Part shown: one piece after another, positions 13,313 to 21,606 of the stretch
Numbering within the stretch: position 1 is the first letter of the stretch
Layout of the letters: each line of letters starts with the position of its first letter
From: UBA285 sp049970695
Lineage (GTDB): Archaea; Thermoproteota; Thermoprotei_A; Sulfolobales; Desulfurococcaceae
Assembly (NCBI GenBank): GCA_049970695.1
Contig: JBMFML010000015.1
Span: forward strand, 1-24,506
Length of the DNA stretch: 24,506 bases
Reading direction: 5' to 3'
Translations under genes and position numbers: made by a program
The notes under the pieces: generated by a model
What the model was told of the DNA's origin: nothing
What the model saw: only the letters and a program-made list of their open reading frames with translations
Database searches by the model: none

Positions 13313-14329
13313 TTGGAGGCGAAGTACATCAGGAAGGTGCAGCTTACCGGCAGGTCCACCTACATAGTTTCTCTTCCAAAGAAGTGGGCCTTAAAGCACA
13401 ACCTGGCTCCAGGCAGCCCCGTTGTAGTCGAGGAGCGCGGCTCTGCAGTAGTAATAAGGCCTGCTGGCGAGGGGCGCCCCACCAGCAAGAAAATAGTACT
13501 CGATGTGAACGGAGTCGACTACGAGGCAGCCGTTCGCATGGTTGTGGCGGCTTACATAATGGGCTACGACGAAATAGTGCTGAAGAGCAGTACTTCAATA
13601 ACTCCGCAGCTCAGAAACGCCATTAGAAGCACTGTGCTCACGAAGCTCCCGGCAGTCGAAATACTCAACGAAGACGCGAGCACTATGGAGCTCCACGTAA
13701 TGCTGTCGCACGACAAGCTACCGCTCAGCAGCGCCTTGAAGAGGCTTGCCAGGGTAACTGGGTCCGTGCTTGCAGACGCGTGCAAAGCCGCAGAAAGCGG
13801 CGACCCGCTACTTGCAGAAGAAGTGCTGAGAGAGGACGATAGCATCGACAGGGCCTACTTCTACGCCATTAGACTCATCAACTTAGCCTCGGTGGGCAGG
13901 ATTGGACTGAGCGAGGAAGTCTCAATGCCGGAGCTGCTTGCGTACAGGTCTTTTGCCAAGCTCGTTGAGAGGATCGGAGACCACGCAGTAAACATAGCGC
14001 GCTATATTAAGCAGCTCGGTGGGCCAGCCCCACCAGAGGTTTCGGGACTCTGTAGAGAGGCCCTCGCCATCTTTAGCGAGGCTACAGAGGCCTTCTTCGA
14101 GAAAAACCCGCACTGCATTAACGAGATCTCCGGGAAGGTCGAGCTATTGAGAGGCAGGGAAGAAGGCGTTATAAGTAGTGCTCTAAGGCGCCTAGAACCG
14201 GGGAAGCTATTAGCGCTCAAGCTCATTCTGGAGAGCACGCGCAGAATAGCGGAGTACTCTAAAGACATAGCAGAAGTCGCGCTCGACCTGGGGCTCGAGA
14301 AAGTAGCGAAAACCGAGGCACACGCCTAG
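13313..14329 (+). CDS. AbrB/SpoVT DNA-binding domain fused to PhoU domain, regulator
   Basis: Residues about 5-50 form a swapped-hairpin AbrB/SpoVT domain (KVQLTGRSTYIVSLPKKWA, then a strand VVVEERGSAVVIRP). Residues about 115-330 are two PhoU-type three-helix units, with the metal-binding style sequence VERIGDHAVNIARY near 215 matching the PhoU E-x-x-x-D motif. At 338 residues it is the usual size of archaeal AbrB-PhoU fusions, which are thought to act as transcriptional phosphate regulators, though evidence is limited. It could combine DNA binding with sensing of phosphate or a metal. The start is TTG at 13313; a TATA box lies within the inverted repeat just upstream. Following the CDF gene by 43 bases, it may also share that transcript. 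Confidence 0.85.
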   Translation: MEAKYIRKVQLTGRSTYIVSLPKKWALKHNLAPGSPVVVEERGSAVVIRPAGEGRPTSKKIVLDVNGVDYEAAVRMVVAAYIMGYDEIVLKSSTSITPQLRNAIRSTVLTKLPAVEILNEDASTMELHVMLSHDKLPLSSALKRLARVTGSVLADACKAAESGDPLLAEEVLREDDSIDRAYFYAIRLINLASVGRIGLSEEVSMPELLAYRSFAKLVERIGDHAVNIARYIKQLGGPAPPEVSGLCREALAIFSEATEAFFEKNPHCINEISGKVELLRGREEGVISSALRRLEPGKLLALKLILESTRRIAEYSKDIAEVALDLGLEKVAKTEAHA

Positions 14330-14331
14330 CG

Positions 14332-14340
14332 CTATTTAAG
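14332..14340 (+). promoter_or_regulatory. TATA box for the DUF1152/glucan cluster
   Basis: CTATTTAAG just after the AbrB-PhoU stop. A start near 14362 gives a leader of about 13 bases to the ATG at 14375. No comparable box is evident in the short gaps further down the cluster, so this may drive genes through to 20812. Confidence 0.6.
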
Positions 14341-14374
14341 CACCTCCAGGCTAGATGACTACAAGTGATCATCA

Positions 14375-15403
14375 ATGGAGGAGCTACTCGAAAGGGGGAG
14401 GAGGCCGCTCGTACTCGCCATTGGCGGTGGTGGCGATGTGGCATCGGCAGCTGTTCTGGCCAAGAGTCTTGAGAGGCTCGGCTTCAAGCCCGTCCTTGCT
14501 TCGATAGCGTGGGAGAGGTACGTCGTAGATCCCGTGCCCGGGCCCATAAGGCTGGAGGAGCTGCGGAGCTTCATCAAGCTGAGAGACGGCTACGCCCTCG
14601 TAGACGAAGGCGCCTACGCTGAGCGCGGAGGCAGGAGAGTCAAGTTTCAGGCAGCCAACGCCTCTGGTGTTTTGAAAGAGCCCATCTACGTAGTGGACCT
14701 CTACGGGGGCGTTAGGGGCTACGTTGAGGCAATCGAGGAGGTCATGGCAGACTCCGGAGCAGACTTCGTCATAGGAGTTGACGTTGGGGGAGACAGCCTC
14801 GCAACTGGATGCGAAGACAACTTGTGGAGCCCCCTAGCAGACTGGGTAGGCGTGTCTGCACTCGGGCTACTCAAGGGCGTTCTCGCAGTTCACTCCCCGG
14901 GTAGCGATGGAGAGCTCAGCCAAGGAGAGGTACTCGCGAGAATAGACTACCTTGCGTCAAAGCAGGGCCTCCTAGCAGTAGCCTCAATGACAAAGAAGGA
15001 CGCTGAGCTGCTCGAGCTCCTGCTCAGCGCTGTGAGGAGCGAGGCTTCTAGAGTCCCACTACTGGCTTTTAAGGGCTACAGGGGCCCGCTGCAGCTCAGG
15101 TTTGGCTCGAGGAGCATAGTAGTCAGCTTCATAAACACCCTCACGTTCTACCTAGAAGCCTCTCTCGCTGCGGAGAGCTCGCCGCTCGTAAAGGTGCTTG
15201 CTTCTACAAGGTCCCTTGGAGAAGCGAGGAGGATCCTCAATAGCCATGGCATTTACACAGAGCTCGACCTCGAGGAGGACTTAGCTTCGCTAGGCGTGAG
15301 CCCAGAGGCCCTCACAGGAGACGTACTACTTGAAGTCAGGTCTAAGGGGGCTAGGAGGCTTGCTCACTTGAAAGAAGTGCGCTGCAAGAGCAGCGCGGCT
15401 TAA
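14375..15403 (+). CDS. DUF1152 domain protein
   Basis: The 342-residue protein matches DUF1152, an archaeal family without known function. A glycine-rich loop AIGGGGDV (15-22) after a hydrophobic strand resembles a nucleotide or sugar-phosphate binding turn. A second conserved block, FVIGVDVGGDSLATGCED (131-148), ends in WSPLAD. Together these suggest a Rossmann-like enzyme with acidic active-site residues (D21, D135, D140). There is no signal peptide, so it acts in the cytosol. Its stop lies only 14 bases before the first GH57 gene, which suggests a role linked to glucan or sugar-phosphate metabolism. That link is contextual only. The start is ATG at 14375, downstream of a good TATA box. Confidence 0.78.
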   Translation: MEELLERGRRPLVLAIGGGGDVASAAVLAKSLERLGFKPVLASIAWERYVVDPVPGPIRLEELRSFIKLRDGYALVDEGAYAERGGRRVKFQAANASGVLKEPIYVVDLYGGVRGYVEAIEEVMADSGADFVIGVDVGGDSLATGCEDNLWSPLADWVGVSALGLLKGVLAVHSPGSDGELSQGEVLARIDYLASKQGLLAVASMTKKDAELLELLLSAVRSEASRVPLLAFKGYRGPLQLRFGSRSIVVSFINTLTFYLEASLAAESSPLVKVLASTRSLGEARRILNSHGIYTELDLEEDLASLGVSPEALTGDVLLEVRSKGARRLAHLKEVRCKSSAA

Positions 15404-15417
15404 TTTGCTCATGCACA

Positions 15418-17004
15418 ATGTTAGCCAGGGTGCGCGGAGCGGGCCTGGTGGCGCGTGTGCCGGGCATAGTAATGGTCTTTGAGGTTCACCAGCCCTATAG
15501 GCTTGACAAGAGAATGCACGAAAAGCTCCTAGAAAAGGCCTTGTCGGGTAGGCTTGAGCCGAGAGACCTCGAAGAAGTGATATTTGACAACGAGCTCAAT
15601 AGGCTGGTGCTCGATAGGGCGAGTAGTAAGTGCTACGTGCCGGCGACCAGGATAATCATCGAGAACATCAAGAAGTACGCAGGCACGCCGAGGCCCTTTA
15701 AAGTTGCCTACAGCATCAGCGGGGTGTTCCTGGAGCAGGCAGCTAAGTGGAGGCCCGACGTAGTAGAGGTCTTCAGAGAAGCGGTTGAAACGGGAATGGT
15801 CGAGCTGGTAGAGCAGACGTACTACCACAGCATAGCGGCATTCCTGCCCCACAGCGGCTTCGAGGAGCTGAGAGAGCAGGTCCTGGAGCACAGGAAGATA
15901 CTCGCAGAGCTCTTCGGCTACGAGCCCGCGACCGTAGAGAACACGGAGTTCAGCTACAACAACGAAATAGCCTGCTTCTTCCACCAAATGGGCTACAGAG
16001 TAGTGCTCACAGAAGGCGTCGACTGGGTCTTGGGTTGGAGGAGCCCCAACTACGTCTACCAGGCAAGGGGCTGCGGCATCAAGGTGTTGACGAGGAACTA
16101 CAGGCTCAGCGACGACGTGGGCTTTAGGTTTAGCGATAGGAGGTGGGATCAGTACCCGCTCACAGCAGACAAGTACGCTGCGTGGCTTTCCGCGACGCCG
16201 GGCGATGTGGTCTTAATAGCGGTAGACTACGAGACGTTTGGAGAACACCACTGGCCAGAGACCGGGATACACGAGTTTCTCCGCTGGCTGCCCAGGGAGG
16301 TCTTGAAGCACCAAAACTTGGAGTTCCTCACGCCGGGGGAGGCGGCCGAGAAGTACCCCGCGAGAGACTTCTACGACGTCCCGCCCTGGGCAACCATTAG
16401 CTGGGCTGACGAGAGGGACCTCTCAGCGTGGCTTGGAAACAACATGCAGAGAGAAGCGGCGAGGATTGTTGCCGAGCTGAGGCCCTACGTGAGGGCAACT
16501 GGAGATCCCGGGATTGTGAGGCTGTGGAAGCTCCTCACTACTAGCGACCACTACTACTGCATGGCCACGAAGACCGGTCCAGCAGGGGAAGTACACGCCT
16601 ACTTCTCGCCTTACAAAGATCCCTCAATAGCCTACGGCCTATTCATGGAGGCCGTTGGAGTGCTCGTAAGCCTCGTCAAGGAGTTTGCCGCGAGGAAAAA
16701 GAGGGAGTTCCTTGCAAGGCTCGAGCTGCCGAGCCACAGGGCGTTCTACTTCAACATGCCAACGGGAGAGTTCACGGGGTACTCTGCGAGGTCCCTCTCA
16801 GAGCTGCTACAGGTACTCGATAAAGTACCGCTCGAGTCTTTTGCCTACCACTTAAATAGGGGCGACTTCGAGAACTGGCTGAGGACATCGCTCTTCCTAG
16901 AAGAAGAGGCCCGGCTTGTGTCTGAAATCAGGAAGATACCTGGAGACTACAGAGAAAAGCTCGGCGCATTCAAGAGAGTTATTGAGAGCGCGATCAGGGG
17001 GTGA
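15418..17004 (+). CDS. GH57 glycoside hydrolase, alpha-amylase type
   Basis: A 528-residue GH57 enzyme. Region 1 is HQP (24-26). The nucleophile region reads VENTEFSYNN, with E177 as the likely nucleophile; the catalytic acid region is AVDYETFGEHHW, with D270 as candidate acid. The NTE spelling and length resemble the methanogen/Thermococcus alpha-amylase branch (MJ1611-like) rather than branching enzymes or amylopullulanases. It would hydrolyse alpha-1,4-glucan bonds in the cytosol, as no signal peptide is present. The annotated ATG at 15418 adds about 13 residues; a GTG at residue 14 would give a start closer to the usual family N-terminus. It ends in GTGA, overlapping the next gene's start by 4 bases. 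Confidence 0.9.
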   Translation: MLARVRGAGLVARVPGIVMVFEVHQPYRLDKRMHEKLLEKALSGRLEPRDLEEVIFDNELNRLVLDRASSKCYVPATRIIIENIKKYAGTPRPFKVAYSISGVFLEQAAKWRPDVVEVFREAVETGMVELVEQTYYHSIAAFLPHSGFEELREQVLEHRKILAELFGYEPATVENTEFSYNNEIACFFHQMGYRVVLTEGVDWVLGWRSPNYVYQARGCGIKVLTRNYRLSDDVGFRFSDRRWDQYPLTADKYAAWLSATPGDVVLIAVDYETFGEHHWPETGIHEFLRWLPREVLKHQNLEFLTPGEAAEKYPARDFYDVPPWATISWADERDLSAWLGNNMQREAARIVAELRPYVRATGDPGIVRLWKLLTTSDHYYCMATKTGPAGEVHAYFSPYKDPSIAYGLFMEAVGVLVSLVKEFAARKKREFLARLELPSHRAFYFNMPTGEFTGYSARSLSELLQVLDKVPLESFAYHLNRGDFENWLRTSLFLEEEARLVSEIRKIPGDYREKLGAFKRVIESAIRG

Positions 17005-18929
17005 GCGGCTTGCCGGTGAACTTCGCGTTTGTCTTGCACTTCCACCAGCCGCATGGGCAGTTAAAGCGGGTAAACGAGAGGATTTTCAAGAACAGCTACG
17101 AGATGCTGTTGAGGGTCCTGAAGGACTACAGCGACTTGAAGTTTACGGTGCACATCAGCGGCCCACTCCTCTTGTACCTCGAGAAAAACCACCCCGAGTG
17201 GCTCGAGGAGCTATTCAAGCTGGGCGACCTCGGAACGGTGGAGTTCATGGCAGGCACTATAAGCGAGTCGGTGCTACCACTAGTGCCAAGCAGAGACCGC
17301 GTCAAGCAAATCTCAAAGTACGTCGAGGTCTTCGAAAAGCTATCGGGGCAGAGGCCGAGGGGGTTCTGGCTACCGGAGAGAGTCTGGGAGCCCTGGTTGC
17401 CGGAGGTCCTCGCAGACTCCGGCATTGAGTACGTCTTGGTAGACGACGCAGTGCTGCGCAAGTCTGGCTACTCGCAGGACCATGCGAGGTACGCGTGGAT
17501 TACAGAAGAAAGCGGCAAGCCCGTTAAAGTGTTCTTCATAGACGAGAAGCTGCGGTACATCCTGCCGTGGCAGCAGCCGGAGAAGGTATTGGAGTACATG
17601 GCGCAGTTCGCGGGAGAGCAGGGCGCGATCCTGGTATGGGGCAGCGACGCGGAGAAGTTCGGCGAGTGGATGGACTCCGAGAAGAGCGAGAAGTGGCTGC
17701 GGGGCTTCTTAGAGCTCCTGCGCCGGGACGCGAGGATCAAGACAACCCACCCAAGCTCCTACTTGAAGGAGCACGGAGTTAGGGGCTACTTGTACCTGGA
17801 CACGGGCAGCTACGACAAGATGCTCGAGTGGAGCGGGGGGTTCTTCAGGAACTTCCTCCGGAAGTACGCTGAGAGCAATAACATGCACAAGAAAGCCCTG
17901 TGGGTTGGGAGAAAGCTCGAGAAGGCGCTGAGCGCTCTCGGCGAGCCCCCGCTCGACTACTACATGGCCTACTGCAACGACGCCTACTGGCACGGGCTCT
18001 TCGGAGGGGTATACCTGGCTCACCTCAGGCAGGCTGTGTACGAGAGCCTGATAAGGGCCGAGGTAGTAGCCGAAGAGGCTGCAGGCTACTTCGACGACTC
18101 CAGCATTAAGAAGATTCTCGTGGACTTCGACTACGATGGCAGGGACGAGCTGCTCGTAGAGACGAAGAGCTACAACATCTACGTGAAGCCAGACGACGGG
18201 GGCACGCTCTTCGAGCACGACGTCAAGCTCAAGGGCCTGGAGCACAATCTCCAGGACACCATGACTAGGTACAGGGAGCCGTACCTCGAGGGCCTCTTCA
18301 ACCCGGACTGGTACAGGAGGGTGAGCTGGAGGCTCCACGTCTGGGGTCTCGAGACGACGCCACACGACTGGATGTTCAACACGCCCTTTAAAGACGTCAG
18401 CGACCTCGCCCTCTCCAAGTACTCGCTGGTATTCGCGGAAGACCCCAGGACCTTCTACTTGAGGACTATAGGGGGAGTCTACTACGGGGGCTTTAAAGCG
18501 GCCTCGCTGTATGTTGAAAAGGAAGTCAGGCTCGCAGAAAAGGGCTACAGCGTCAGGTACTACGTCAAGAACCTAGGCGACGGCGTGGTTAGGGGTAAGC
18601 TCGGCATCGAGTACCACGTTGCGTGGAAAGTGGACAGGGAGGGCGAGCACCAGCCATGGTACTCTGTTGACGGCAAGGGCTACGGCATTGACGCCTGGTA
18701 TTCCGGTGTCGGAAAGACCCTGCGCCTCTACTCTGGCAGCTACCCACCAGTAGTACTAGAGTCGAGCGAGGCTGTCGAGCTCTGGGTTGCAAAGCTGTCG
18801 AGCTACGCGAGGACTGAGAAGGGGCTGAGGGAAATGCCGCAGGGGCTTGCCGTGATGTTCATCAAGGAACTGAACCTCGGAAAGGGAGAGTCGGCTGAGC
18901 TTGCAGTATCGCAGCGCTTAGAGGCCTAG
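17001..18929 (+). CDS. GH57 4-alpha-glucanotransferase/alpha-amylase
   Basis: A 642-residue GH57 protein closely following the layout of Thermococcus litoralis 4-alpha-glucanotransferase (659 residues). It has HFHQPHG near 13-19, the nucleophile region FWLPERVWEP with E126, and WGSDAEKFGEW with the acid D216. The matching T. litoralis residues are E123 and D214. A beta-rich C-terminal domain (about 390-640) with many Tyr and Trp also matches. It should move maltooligosaccharide units between alpha-1,4-glucan chains and is cytosolic. The GTG start overlaps the upstream stop as GTGA, indicating translational coupling to the other GH57 gene. The pair probably degrades or remodels the glucan made by the following glycogen synthase. 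Confidence 0.92.
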   Translation: MSGLPVNFAFVLHFHQPHGQLKRVNERIFKNSYEMLLRVLKDYSDLKFTVHISGPLLLYLEKNHPEWLEELFKLGDLGTVEFMAGTISESVLPLVPSRDRVKQISKYVEVFEKLSGQRPRGFWLPERVWEPWLPEVLADSGIEYVLVDDAVLRKSGYSQDHARYAWITEESGKPVKVFFIDEKLRYILPWQQPEKVLEYMAQFAGEQGAILVWGSDAEKFGEWMDSEKSEKWLRGFLELLRRDARIKTTHPSSYLKEHGVRGYLYLDTGSYDKMLEWSGGFFRNFLRKYAESNNMHKKALWVGRKLEKALSALGEPPLDYYMAYCNDAYWHGLFGGVYLAHLRQAVYESLIRAEVVAEEAAGYFDDSSIKKILVDFDYDGRDELLVETKSYNIYVKPDDGGTLFEHDVKLKGLEHNLQDTMTRYREPYLEGLFNPDWYRRVSWRLHVWGLETTPHDWMFNTPFKDVSDLALSKYSLVFAEDPRTFYLRTIGGVYYGGFKAASLYVEKEVRLAEKGYSVRYYVKNLGDGVVRGKLGIEYHVAWKVDREGEHQPWYSVDGKGYGIDAWYSGVGKTLRLYSGSYPPVVLESSEAVELWVAKLSSYARTEKGLREMPQGLAVMFIKELNLGKGESAELAVSQRLEA

Positions 18930-18944
18930 CTGAGCGGGCTGCTC

Positions 18945-20492
18945 ATGGAGAAGGCCCCGAGAATCCTAATGTTCACCTTCGAGTCTATTTACACCAGGAA
19001 GGTCGGAGGGCTGGCAGAAGTCCCGCCAAGGCTTGGTGCAGCCCTAGAGGAGCTCGGCGCCGCTGTGGAGGTCTACACGCCCAGCCACGGGGCTGTTGAT
19101 GCCTGCAGAGAGCCCATTTACGTTAGCCCCGATGGCTACTGCATAAGCCGGGTTGAGGGCTCTAGGCCCCTTCACTTCGCAGTTGGAGGCGGCGTGCTGG
19201 ACGACCCCGTGGTCTACTCGCCTGAGGAACTGGTAGAGAAGGCAATGGCCTTTGCCAAGGCGGTCTCCAGCTACCTCGGAGAGCGCCTACCCGAAACTAG
19301 CAGCAAGGTGGTGTTCCACGCGCACGACTGGCACAGCTACCCAGTGCTCCTAGCGCTAAATGCCATTACCACGAGGGCGGGCAAGTACCACCCCCTCGTT
19401 TACCACGTACACGCGCTTTCAAAAACCAGGCTGGGCCTCGACGCTTTCTGCAATTGGCTCGGCGTCTGCAGCAATACGCTGGTGAGGGGTTCTTGGGGTA
19501 TTGCAGAGTTTGGTGAGTACTACGAGGCGTCGGGCGGGCTCGTGGAGAGGCTTGCAGCCCTCACAGTAGACCTAGTAGTCACCGTGAGCAGGGGCTACTC
19601 GAAGACCGTTATGAAGAGCGTGGGGCCTGCTTCGTGGAGCAAAGTAGACTACGTGCCAAACGCCTCGCCCGTGGAGTGGGCAGAAGTGAGAGACGCCGCC
19701 AGCAGGCTAGCGGGCTTGAGGAACCCAGAGCTCCTCGAAGAGAGGCTTAGAGCAAGGAAGCTCCTCCTGACCAGCAGGCTCGCGCAAGTCGAGCTGTCGT
19801 GGGGCTCGCCCCGCATTAAGGCCTACGTGGAGGAAGTGCTCGGCAAGTACGGCCTAAACCCGAGAGAGCCCTTCAAGTCCGATGGACCCCTGCTCTTCGC
19901 AATTGGCAGGCTTTCTAGGCAAAAAGGCTTTGACGTGTTGTTGAGGGCTCTCGACAGGCTCACCCTGCTCGTGCCCCGCATTAGAGTAGTCGTGGCGGCT
20001 GCGCCGACCGAGTGGAGCCTCGAAGACGTCAAGTGGCTTGCAGAACACCAGCTGGTTTACCGGGAAAACCTGAGGGTGCTGCCTGGGATGCTTGGGCGCG
20101 GAGACGCGCTGCTCTTCTACTACGCGGCAAACGCTACTGCAGTGCCGAGCAGGTCTGAGCCTTTTGGACTAGTGGCTCTAGAGTCGATGGCTTCCGGCAC
20201 GCCTGTCGCTGCCTCTAGGGTTGAGGGACTTGCAGACATAGTCTTGGACCTCGGAGAGCGCGGCAGCGTGGGCACAGGGGTTTTGTTCGAGCCCGAAGAC
20301 CCGAGAGAGCTAGCCGAGAAGACGGCCAAGCTCGTGGAGCTCGTCGAGGAGGCGTACTACGGCGATGCAGCAGGCAGGCTGGTTAGAGAGCTGTGCATTA
20401 AGAGAGCGAGAGAGTTCAGCTGGCGCGAGTCTGCAAAAAAGGCCCTAGAGGCCTACAAGAGAGTGCTGGGAGGCGTGGGTGGTAGCAGTTGA
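18945..20492 (+). CDS. glgA: Glycogen synthase (GT5 family)
   Basis: The 515-residue GT-B glycosyltransferase has the GT5 signature KVGGLAEVP (19-27), where lysine and GG contact the nucleotide-sugar phosphate. Also present are HAHDWHS (125-131) in the N-terminal half, GRLSRQKGFD (321-330) with arginine and lysine facing the diphosphate, and SEPFGLVALESMASG (404-418) with catalytic-region glutamates E405 and E413. It extends alpha-1,4-glucan from ADP- or UDP-glucose; archaeal enzymes vary in donor and this cannot be settled here. It starts with ATG 15 bases after the GH57 gene and ends overlapping the small acidic gene, so it is mid-operon. No nucleotide-sugar pyrophosphorylase is in the window. 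Confidence 0.9.
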   Translation: MEKAPRILMFTFESIYTRKVGGLAEVPPRLGAALEELGAAVEVYTPSHGAVDACREPIYVSPDGYCISRVEGSRPLHFAVGGGVLDDPVVYSPEELVEKAMAFAKAVSSYLGERLPETSSKVVFHAHDWHSYPVLLALNAITTRAGKYHPLVYHVHALSKTRLGLDAFCNWLGVCSNTLVRGSWGIAEFGEYYEASGGLVERLAALTVDLVVTVSRGYSKTVMKSVGPASWSKVDYVPNASPVEWAEVRDAASRLAGLRNPELLEERLRARKLLLTSRLAQVELSWGSPRIKAYVEEVLGKYGLNPREPFKSDGPLLFAIGRLSRQKGFDVLLRALDRLTLLVPRIRVVVAAAPTEWSLEDVKWLAEHQLVYRENLRVLPGMLGRGDALLFYYAANATAVPSRSEPFGLVALESMASGTPVAASRVEGLADIVLDLGERGSVGTGVLFEPEDPRELAEKTAKLVELVEEAYYGDAAGRLVRELCIKRAREFSWRESAKKALEAYKRVLGGVGGSS

Positions 20493-20812
20493 GTGCTAGC
20501 AGCTTGAAGGAGAGGCTTTTGAGGTACTTTGAGCTCAGCGACGAAGAAGCCCTCGAGCTCTACGACGAGCTGGATCAGCTGTACAACGAGCTCAAGGCGC
20601 GGTACTTAGAGGCCCTCATCTACCCGGACAAGAACAGAGAGCTGGTAAACACGGTGATCAATACAACAATAGCGCTACTAGAGAAGCCCAGCAAGAACAC
20701 CGAAGACGAGCTCATGCTGATAGCTCTACTAGACATTCTCGCAACGGACCTCCACGACAGAACCATGGGCCTAGTAGAAGTGGAGGAGGGAGAAGCGGGA
20801 GAAGGAGAGTAG
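20489..20812 (+). CDS. Small acidic helical protein in the glucan operon, unknown function
   Basis: The 107-residue protein is rich in Leu, Glu and Asp with predicted helices at about 4-14, 17-45, 49-66 and 71-92. It ends in a Glu/Gly tail (EVEEGEAGEGE). It has no cysteine cluster, membrane segment or nucleotide motif. Its TTG start overlaps the glycogen synthase stop as TTGA, a junction that implies translation coupled to glgA. I recognise no family. A helical adaptor or regulator of glycogen synthase is a reasonable guess from position only. The coding call is supported by clean overlap, the absence of a competing frame and family-like codon use. Confidence 0.65.
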   Translation: MSASSLKERLLRYFELSDEEALELYDELDQLYNELKARYLEALIYPDKNRELVNTVINTTIALLEKPSKNTEDELMLIALLDILATDLHDRTMGLVEVEEGEAGEGE

Positions 20813-20866
20813 CGAGGGGAATTCTCAAAGGCTTTTAAGCCGGTGAAACTAGTTTATGTTAACAGA

Positions 20867-20876
20867 GTTATAATTG
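20867..20876 (+). promoter_or_regulatory. TATA box for the sufC operon
   Basis: GTTATAATTG gives a predicted start near 20898, four bases before the TTG at 20902. A second A/T element, GCTTTTAAGC at 20831-20840, lies further upstream and would leave a 40-base leader. Confidence 0.55.
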
Positions 20877-20901
20877 TGCTTAGAGCTCTAGGTGCGCGTA
20901 G

Positions 20902-21606
20902 TTGAGCGTTCTCAGCGTGGTCAATCTCAAGGCGAAGATTGGTGGCAGGCTTGTAGTAGATGATGCGAGCTTTGAAATCGAGGAGGGCGACGTCTTCTTC
21001 CTCCTAGGACCCAATGGGAGCGGCAAGTCGACGCTGCTAAAGGCCATAGTGGGCTACCCAGGCGTCGAGGTGGTGTCTGGCCGAGTGCTCTACGAAGGAG
21101 TGGACATAACGGGCATGCCGATGGAGGAGAGAGTGGCGCGCGGCATTACGCTGGCTCACCAAATACCACCGAAGCTCGTTGGCGTTAAGCTCGGGGGATT
21201 GCTGAGAACTCTCTGCAAGAAGAACGAGTGCGACCACGAAGAGCTGGTGAACGAAATGGAAATAAACCACTTGGTAAACAGGGACTTTGGAAAGGGCTTT
21301 TCTGGCGGAGAGCTGAAGAGGGCCGAGATAGCACTGCTCCTCGCTCAGAGACCCAAGCTGCCCTTAATAGACGAGCCAGACAGCGGTGTTGACGTAGACT
21401 CCATAGCAGTCATAGCCAGGGGCGTTAAGAGGCTTATTGAGTCGTCGCCCCATAAGGCAGCCATAATCGTTACTCACTCAGCCCTAATAGCGAGGTACGT
21501 TCCGCCGACAAAAGTCTGCGTGATGATTAAGGGGTCTATAAGGCTCTGCGGTGGCAGGGAAATAGTTGAAGAGGTGTTCAGCCACGGCTTCAAAGAGCTG
21601 GCTTGA
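20902..21606 (+). CDS. sufC: SufC-type Fe-S cluster assembly ATPase
   Basis: The 234-residue ABC ATPase has Walker A GPNGSGKS (36-43), Q87 in AHQIPP, signature FSGGE (133-137), Walker B ending in D157/E158 and the switch H192. The AHQIPP loop and the GFSGGELKRAEI sequence are characteristic of SufC rather than transport ATPases, and there is no permease next to it. SufC dimers drive shape change in the SufB/D scaffold during Fe-S cluster assembly in the cytosol. The next gene is a SufB/D protein overlapping by 41 bases, which confirms the assignment. The start is TTG at 20902, near the predicted transcription start. Confidence 0.92.
   Translation: MSVLSVVNLKAKIGGRLVVDDASFEIEEGDVFFLLGPNGSGKSTLLKAIVGYPGVEVVSGRVLYEGVDITGMPMEERVARGITLAHQIPPKLVGVKLGGLLRTLCKKNECDHEELVNEMEINHLVNRDFGKGFSGGELKRAEIALLLAQRPKLPLIDEPDSGVDVDSIAVIARGVKRLIESSPHKAAIIVTHSALIARYVPPTKVCVMIKGSIRLCGGREIVEEVFSHGFKELA

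Noticed and set aside
16916..17428. Plus-strand 170-codon frame spanning the junction of the two GH57 genes
   Set aside because: Both GH57 frames are intact here and overlap by GTGA. The third frame is Arg/Gly-rich with no motif.
17709..18365. Long minus-strand 218-codon frame opposite the second GH57 gene
   Set aside because: Its valine/glutamate/leucine-rich sequence is what antisense reading of GC-rich codons yields. The plus-strand frame carries the catalytic E126/D216 layout and family-like C-terminal domain.
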